Positions 60,006 through 64,000 of a DNA stretch of 64,000 nt are shown in pieces. The first letter of the stretch is position 1; the number at the start of each line of letters is the position of its first letter. Position numbers and translations under genes: made by a program. The notes under the pieces are model-generated. The model made no database searches and was not told where the DNA came from. It was given only the letters and a program-made list of their open reading frames with translations. Source of the stretch: JASBTN01 sp965228805 (GTDB taxonomy: Bacteria > Pseudomonadota > Alphaproteobacteria > Rhodobacterales > Rhodobacteraceae); NCBI RefSeq assembly GCF_965228805.1, contig NZ_CBDDIE010000003.1, positions 372,001 through 436,000 of the forward strand. The letters run 5' to 3'.

Positions 60006-61297
60006 CAGCGGCTCTCTACCATGGGCAGGGTGATCAGGGCCAGCAGCGCGGCGGGAATGACCTTGACCAAGGGTCCCAGCGGATCGAGCCAGAGCGCGGG
60101 TGTGAATACACTTGCAGAGACCAGGTAGATCCCGCAAACCGCCACCATGCCCCAAAGCGCGCGCTTCACCCAGGGGCGGTAGAGCACGGTCAGGCCCAGC
60201 GCCACATCCACCGCCGCCCAGAACAGGACAGAGGTTTTTGCGAGCCATACCGGCCACTCGGCCAATGTTTCGGCCGCCTGGGACAGGCGCGCGGCGCCGA
60301 TCAGGCCCGAGGAGATCCAGAACAGCGACAACCCGGCGATTACCAGCGGCATGAGCAGACCGATGCGGGCCGAGAGCCGGTCTTCGGCGCGAGCCGAGGC
60401 CTGCGCCAAGGTCTGTTGCAGGGGTGTGGCAGAGCACCCGAGAAGGGCATGGGTCTGGAGGGCATCCCCCTCGACCCCGGCGGCCGTGATGCTAAGCGCG
60501 GTGGAGCGCAACGGGGAGCGCCAGCCAAGCCGCCCAAGCCCGTCGGCCAGCCAGCCCACGGGCCGGGTCATCCAGCCCGGCAGACGCAGGGTCATCCGGG
60601 CGGGCGCAAAGCCCAGCCAGGTGCGATAGGCGGCAATGATCTCTTCAAGCGTATGCACCTCATCCTCGACCAGATCGGCCTCGGTGCCCGGAGCGATCTC
60701 TCCCGCCAAGGTGCGGCGAATGACGGCGCAGATATCCGACATGCCCACGGTCTGCATGCGCGAGCGCGCAAAGGTGATCGGCTGAATGACAGGTACGGCG
60801 GCCAGCAGGCGCATCAGCGCCGTTCCGCCATAGCCAGTGCGCGCCAGCACAAGGCCGGGGCGGTAGATCCACCAAGCCCCGCCCGCTGCGCGCACCGCCG
60901 CATCCCCGCGCGCCTTGGAGCCCATGAACTCCGTCGGGGCAGAGGCCTCGGCCCCGACGGCAGAGATCTGGATCAACCCGACCTCTGCCTCGGCGCAGGC
61001 CTTGGCGAGTGCGGAGATCGCGGCGTCATGCACCACCGAAAGGTTGTCACGCCCATTCTCTTGCAGCGCGCCCGCGCAGTTGATGACGTGGCTATGCCCG
61101 GCAACCAGCGGCGCCCAGTCGGTCGCCGCAGGCAAGTCGCGCAGGTCGTGAAAGACCCAATCCGCATCAGGCAACACCCGGCGCGCCGTAGCCTGTGAAC
61201 GCCCCAGCGCCGTCACCGCAATCCCATGGGCCGTCAGGTCGCGGGCGACCTCGGCCCCGATCATGCCATAGGCACCAATGACCAGAACCCGCGTCAC
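60005..61297 (-). CDS. NAD(P)-binding (SDR-like) protein fused to a DoxX-like membrane domain
   Basis: This 430-residue protein has two parts. Residues 1-290 are an atypical short-chain dehydrogenase/NmrA-like domain with GAYGMIGAEVARDLTAHG, HVINCAGALQENG and SAVGAEASAPTEFMGSKA. Residues about 300-430 have four hydrophobic segments, resembling DoxX-like proteins. The substrate is unknown. The start is a GTG overlapping the stop of the upstream gene (GTGA). With the DUF2269 protein that follows, it probably works at the membrane. Confidence 0.83.
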   Translation of the reverse strand: MTRVLVIGAYGMIGAEVARDLTAHGIAVTALGRSQATARRVLPDADWVFHDLRDLPAATDWAPLVAGHSHVINCAGALQENGRDNLSVVHDAAISALAKACAEAEVGLIQISAVGAEASAPTEFMGSKARGDAAVRAAGGAWWIYRPGLVLARTGYGGTALMRLLAAVPVIQPITFARSRMQTVGMSDICAVIRRTLAGEIAPGTEADLVEDEVHTLEEIIAAYRTWLGFAPARMTLRLPGWMTRPVGWLADGLGRLGWRSPLRSTALSITAAGVEGDALQTHALLGCSATPLQQTLAQASARAEDRLSARIGLLMPLVIAGLSLFWISSGLIGAARLSQAAETLAEWPVWLAKTSVLFWAAVDVALGLTVLYRPWVKRALWGMVAVCGIYLVSASVFTPALWLDPLGPLVKVIPAALLALITLPMVESR

Positions 61298-62301
61298 TTG
61301 CCGAACAGCCCCGCCAGAGCCCGGCTGACCAGGGCCGAGACCGAGGGCCGCGCCTTGCGGTTGAAGGGCAGCGGGCGGCAGACCTCCATCGCGGCGACGC
61401 CCACCCGGGCGGTCAGCGCGCCATTCACCACACCCTCGCCAAAGCGGCGCGAGAGTTTCGACAGCACGCCACCGCCCGCGAGCGAGCCGATCAGGTCATC
61501 CCCCGCCGCCACCGCGCCGGTGGCCACCAGGTGGGTCATCACAGCACGGGTCAGGCGCCAGCTGCCGAGCGTGCCGGAGCGCCCGCCATAGATCTCCGCC
61601 ACCCGGCGGATCATGCGGATATTGGCCGTGAGCGCGGTGACCACATCGGCCAAAGCGAGCGGCACCAGGGCCGTCACCGTGGCAACCTGGCGCGCCGCGG
61701 CCTCGACCTCGGCCTGGGCCAGTGCGTCCAGCGGGGCGAGGATCTCGACCTCGGCGAGTGCCAAAAGGTCTTCGGCCTCGAACTGTTCCTCGGCACGGTC
61801 TGCGAAGCGCTCAAGCCCCCATTTCACATCATCACGCCCACCATAAAGCCGTTTCAACCCGGCCGTCACCGCGCGCGCTTCGGGGAGGGACTTGTGCGCA
61901 AGGGCCTCCTCGGCCTTGCGATGCACCCCGTCGACGCGACGCAGGCGCACGAAGCCGATCCATTCGCGGAAGGCCAGGCCCAGCAGCGTCAGTACAAAAG
62001 CCACCGTCAGCGCGAGGGCGGCGGCGCCCAGCGCGGGGGAACGGGCAATCAACCCGGTCACGAAATCATAGGCCGCCACGCTGGCGACAAAGCCCACCAG
62101 CGCCACGCCGAGCGACAGGAACCACCTGAGCAGCCGGTTGGGCGGGCGCGCGGCCAGGGTCGCGACGGTCTGCATCGCCTGGCCCGTGGGCACTGGCGCT
62201 TCGGGTTCCGGCACCGGCGGCGCGGAGGCCGGGGTGTCCTCAGCCGGGGCATCCAGCTCGATCAGCACCGGGCCATTTGCATCTGATTTCTCGCCGCTCA
62301 T
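61294..62301 (-). CDS. YcjF/TIGR01620 family membrane protein (DUF697)
   Basis: This 335-residue protein has an acidic, Pro-rich N-terminus (about 1-50), two hydrophobic helices (about 60-85 and 90-115), and a conserved C-terminal DUF697 domain with TALVPLALADVVTALTANIR and MIRRVAEIYGGRSG. In many proteobacteria the gene follows ycjX, as here. The two are thought to work together in stress or membrane homeostasis. The ATG at 62301 overlaps the GNAT stop (ATGA) and has GGAGG upstream. Confidence 0.88.
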   Translation of the reverse strand: MSGEKSDANGPVLIELDAPAEDTPASAPPVPEPEAPVPTGQAMQTVATLAARPPNRLLRWFLSLGVALVGFVASVAAYDFVTGLIARSPALGAAALALTVAFVLTLLGLAFREWIGFVRLRRVDGVHRKAEEALAHKSLPEARAVTAGLKRLYGGRDDVKWGLERFADRAEEQFEAEDLLALAEVEILAPLDALAQAEVEAAARQVATVTALVPLALADVVTALTANIRMIRRVAEIYGGRSGTLGSWRLTRAVMTHLVATGAVAAGDDLIGSLAGGGVLSKLSRRFGEGVVNGALTARVGVAAMEVCRPLPFNRKARPSVSALVSRALAGLFGK

Positions 62302-62744
62302 GGGCGCCTCCATTCATAACGGATGTCGGGCAAGTGCTCATCATTACCGGAGCCATCCGTGCGCCCAATCTCGACGAACCCTTCGCGCCGGTAGAACCGC
62401 CGTGCAGGCTGGTTGGCCTCGAACGTATAAAGCTGCAGAAGCGGCGTGGCGGCTTTCGCCTGATCCAGCAGTGCCTTGCCAACACCCCGCCCACGTGCGG
62501 ACCCAGCGACATAAAGTGCGTGCACCTCGGCCCCATCACGTGACAGGAACCCGACCGCCTCGCCATCCTCGCGCACCACATGGGTCCAGCCCCTGTCGAC
62601 CAGCATCCGGCCAAAGCCCCGGTCCTCCTCATGGGTATGAACCCGTGGCATCCAGGGGGTGGCGTCGATCCAGTCCGACAGGATCGCGGCGATGAAGGGC
62701 GCATCCTCGGGGCTGGCGGGAACAGGGGTAAGCGTGAGGGTCAC
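62298..62744 (-). CDS. GNAT family N-acetyltransferase
   Basis: This 148-residue enzyme has the GNAT acetyl-CoA-binding segment VHALYVAGSARGRGVGKALLDQ and the later LYTFEANQPARRFYRREGF. The substrate is unknown. It starts at a GTG overlapping the ycjX stop (GTGA) and ends overlapping the YcjF-like gene (ATGA). It is inserted between two genes that are normally adjacent, so it is probably cotranscribed with them. Confidence 0.88.
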   Translation of the reverse strand: MTLTLTPVPASPEDAPFIAAILSDWIDATPWMPRVHTHEEDRGFGRMLVDRGWTHVVREDGEAVGFLSRDGAEVHALYVAGSARGRGVGKALLDQAKAATPLLQLYTFEANQPARRFYRREGFVEIGRTDGSGNDEHLPDIRYEWRRP

Positions 62745-64000
62745 AGCCGGTCTCCGATCAGGAACTCGGCCACCTTGTCGAGCCGAATGTGCGGCGGGCC
62801 CTCGCCCGGTTTCAGGCTGATCTGAGCGGGCGCGAACCGCATGATGCGGTAATCGGCATCGAGCCACTTTTCCGCCCCTTCCCGTGCGGGCGCCAGCAGC
62901 CGGGCGGGATCCTCGGGCAGGTCGCCGGGGTAGAAGGCAGCGGATTTGCCGGTGTCCAGCAGGGTGCCGCGCACGCAGTCCAGGGTGCGGCCCTTGTGGT
63001 CCAGCGTTTCCTCGGTGGTGGTGCGCAGGGCGGCGATGGACATGGCCGCCGTCTTGGCACCCGCGAAATCCGCCCGGTCGCGCGCCTCGCGCAGCAAAGC
63101 CTCGGTAATGGCCGTCAGGCGGGGGTGCTGGCTGTGGTGCAGGTGATCCGCCTTGGTCGCGGCAAACAGGATCCGGTCGATGCGCTTGCCCAACAGAAGC
63201 TGGCTCAGAAAGGCGTTTCGCCCGGGGCGGAAGGCCGACAGGATCTCGGCCATGGCGCGGCGCAGATCGTCCAGCGCGGCGGGACCAGCGTTGATCGCGC
63301 CCAGCACGTCGACCAGAACCACCTGCCGGTCGATACGCGAGAAATGGTCGCGAAAGAAGGGTTTCACCACGCGGGACTTGTAAGCTTCAAAGCGTCGCTC
63401 CATCTCGCGCCAGAGGCTGCGCCGGGGCGGTTTCGCAGGTTTGGGCAGCGGCGCAAAGGTCAGGGCCGGGCTGCCGGCCATATCCCCGGGCAAAAGGAAA
63501 CGGCCCGGCGTGCAGTCGTAGTACCCCGCCTCGCGCGCGGCGGTCAGATAGGCGGTAAAGGCCTCGGCCACCGGCTTGGCGGCAAGCTCGTCAAACGGCG
63601 CCTCGCCATCGGCGTGATCGGCGGCGGAGAGAAAATCGGCGGCCTGCGGGCGGTCGGCAATGCGCGTGAGCACCTGGGCGGACCAATCGGCATAGCTCAG
63701 ATCCAGCAGGCCCAGGTCCAACAGCCATTCACCGGGATAATCGACGATGTCCAGGTGCACCGTGCGCGGCCCGCGCATCCCGCCCAGAAGCCCCGTCGGC
63801 TGCACCCGGAAGGACAGGCGCAGTTCGCTCACCGCGCGGGTGCCCTCAGGCCAGCGGGGGGTGGGGCCGGTCAGGGCGGCCAAGTGATCTTCGTATTCAA
63901 AGCGCGCCACGGTATCGTTGGGCTGCGGTTGCAGAAAGGCGGTGTGGATACGCCCATCGGCGGCGGCAACCAGCTGCACCATGCGGCCGCGGTTCATCAG
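62741..64000 (-). CDS. YcjX family GTP-binding protein, N-terminus outside the window
   Basis: At least 419 residues of a YcjX (DUF463) protein are present. The window cuts off the N-terminus, including the P-loop, just before LMNRGRMVQLVAAADG. Diagnostic pieces are VHLDIVDYPGEWLLDL (the switch-like DxPG), DRQVVLVDVLGAINAG, LFAATKADHLHHSQHPRL (nucleotide-specific TKAD) and LPEDP. Such proteins are P-loop NTPases of unclear role, linked to stress. It leads a cluster of five overlapping genes. Confidence 0.9.
   Translation of the reverse strand: MMNRGRMVQLVAAADGRIHTAFLQPQPNDTVARFEYEDHLAALTGPTPRWPEGTRAVSELRLSFRVQPTGLLGGMRGPRTVHLDIVDYPGEWLLDLGLLDLSYADWSAQVLTRIADRPQAADFLSAADHADGEAPFDELAAKPVAEAFTAYLTAAREAGYYDCTPGRFLLPGDMAGSPALTFAPLPKPAKPPRRSLWREMERRFEAYKSRVVKPFFRDHFSRIDRQVVLVDVLGAINAGPAALDDLRRAMAEILSAFRPGRNAFLSQLLLGKRIDRILFAATKADHLHHSQHPRLTAITEALLREARDRADFAGAKTAAMSIAALRTTTEETLDHKGRTLDCVRGTLLDTGKSAAFYPGDLPEDPARLLAPAREGAEKWLDADYRIMRFAPAQISLKPGEGPPHIRLDKVAEFLIGDRL

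Overview
The window is a high-GC alphaproteobacterial chromosome segment, most likely from the Rhodobacteraceae (Roseobacter/Rhodobacter group). The support is family-level: a complete rnpB, a DUF2794 gene, a YcjX/YcjF-like cluster, a bacterial phosphatidylcholine synthase, two perfect alphaproteobacterial LexA boxes (GAAC-N7-GAAC), an FNR-type box, and dispersed structured repeats between genes. Almost everything is chromosomal housekeeping or catabolism. I see no insertion sequence, prophage, CRISPR array, tRNA or rRNA.

Layout. 1-7947: an unknown fragment, an ACT-domain protein, then a leftward hydroxyproline-degradation operon (two proline-racemase-family enzymes, FAD dehydrogenase, semialdehyde dehydrogenase, DapA-family deaminase, plus a small phosphatase) facing a divergent GntR regulator across a perfect 16-bp palindrome. 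8045-14170: dnaX and ybaB-recR, separated by a DUF6998 gene and a reversed tungstate-type ABC transporter (tupBCA). 14326-18493: DUF2794, a TetR/reductase pair with its operator, and paaI-paaK-TetR of phenylacetate catabolism. 18803-24841: a LexA-boxed orphan imuB, cytochrome c', two I78 inhibitor lipoproteins, glutathione-dependent formaldehyde dehydrogenase, ferritin with an Irr-like box, rnpB and an amidase. 24842-35824: gatCA, a ceramidase-like membrane protein, tadA, rluB, xseA, purD and small enzymes. 36207-47093: small envelope and hypothetical genes, a ferredoxin, a LexA-boxed standalone OB-fold protein related to the DnaE2 tail, a TSUP transporter, prmA, msrA, an MFS carrier, a YeeE/YedE transporter, cutC, a remnant of a second yeeE, and a LysE exporter. 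47169-57684: priA, fsa, DUF484-xerC, a repeat protein, pcs, ogt, ileS and a truncated haemoglobin. 57685-64000: a repetitive gene-free stretch, a frameshifted flavin monooxygenase, and a five-gene overlapping cluster that runs off the window edge.

How genes work together. The hydroxyproline operon encodes the four catalysed steps from trans-4-hydroxy-L-proline to 2-oxoglutarate. tupBCA forms one importer. gatC and gatA form two thirds of the Asp/Glu-tRNA amidotransferase. dnaX, recR, priA, xseA, xerC, ogt, imuB and the OB-fold protein all serve DNA replication or repair.

Most unusual points. (1) Two separate SOS-controlled relics of an ImuA-ImuB-DnaE2 mutasome: imuB alone, and a 127-residue DnaE2-tail OB fold whose LexA box overlaps a near-consensus -10 and whose start is probably leaderless. 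(2) Two families of structured repeats whose stems differ in sequence between copies yet still pair. (3) A yeeE 3' end duplicated on the far side of cutC.
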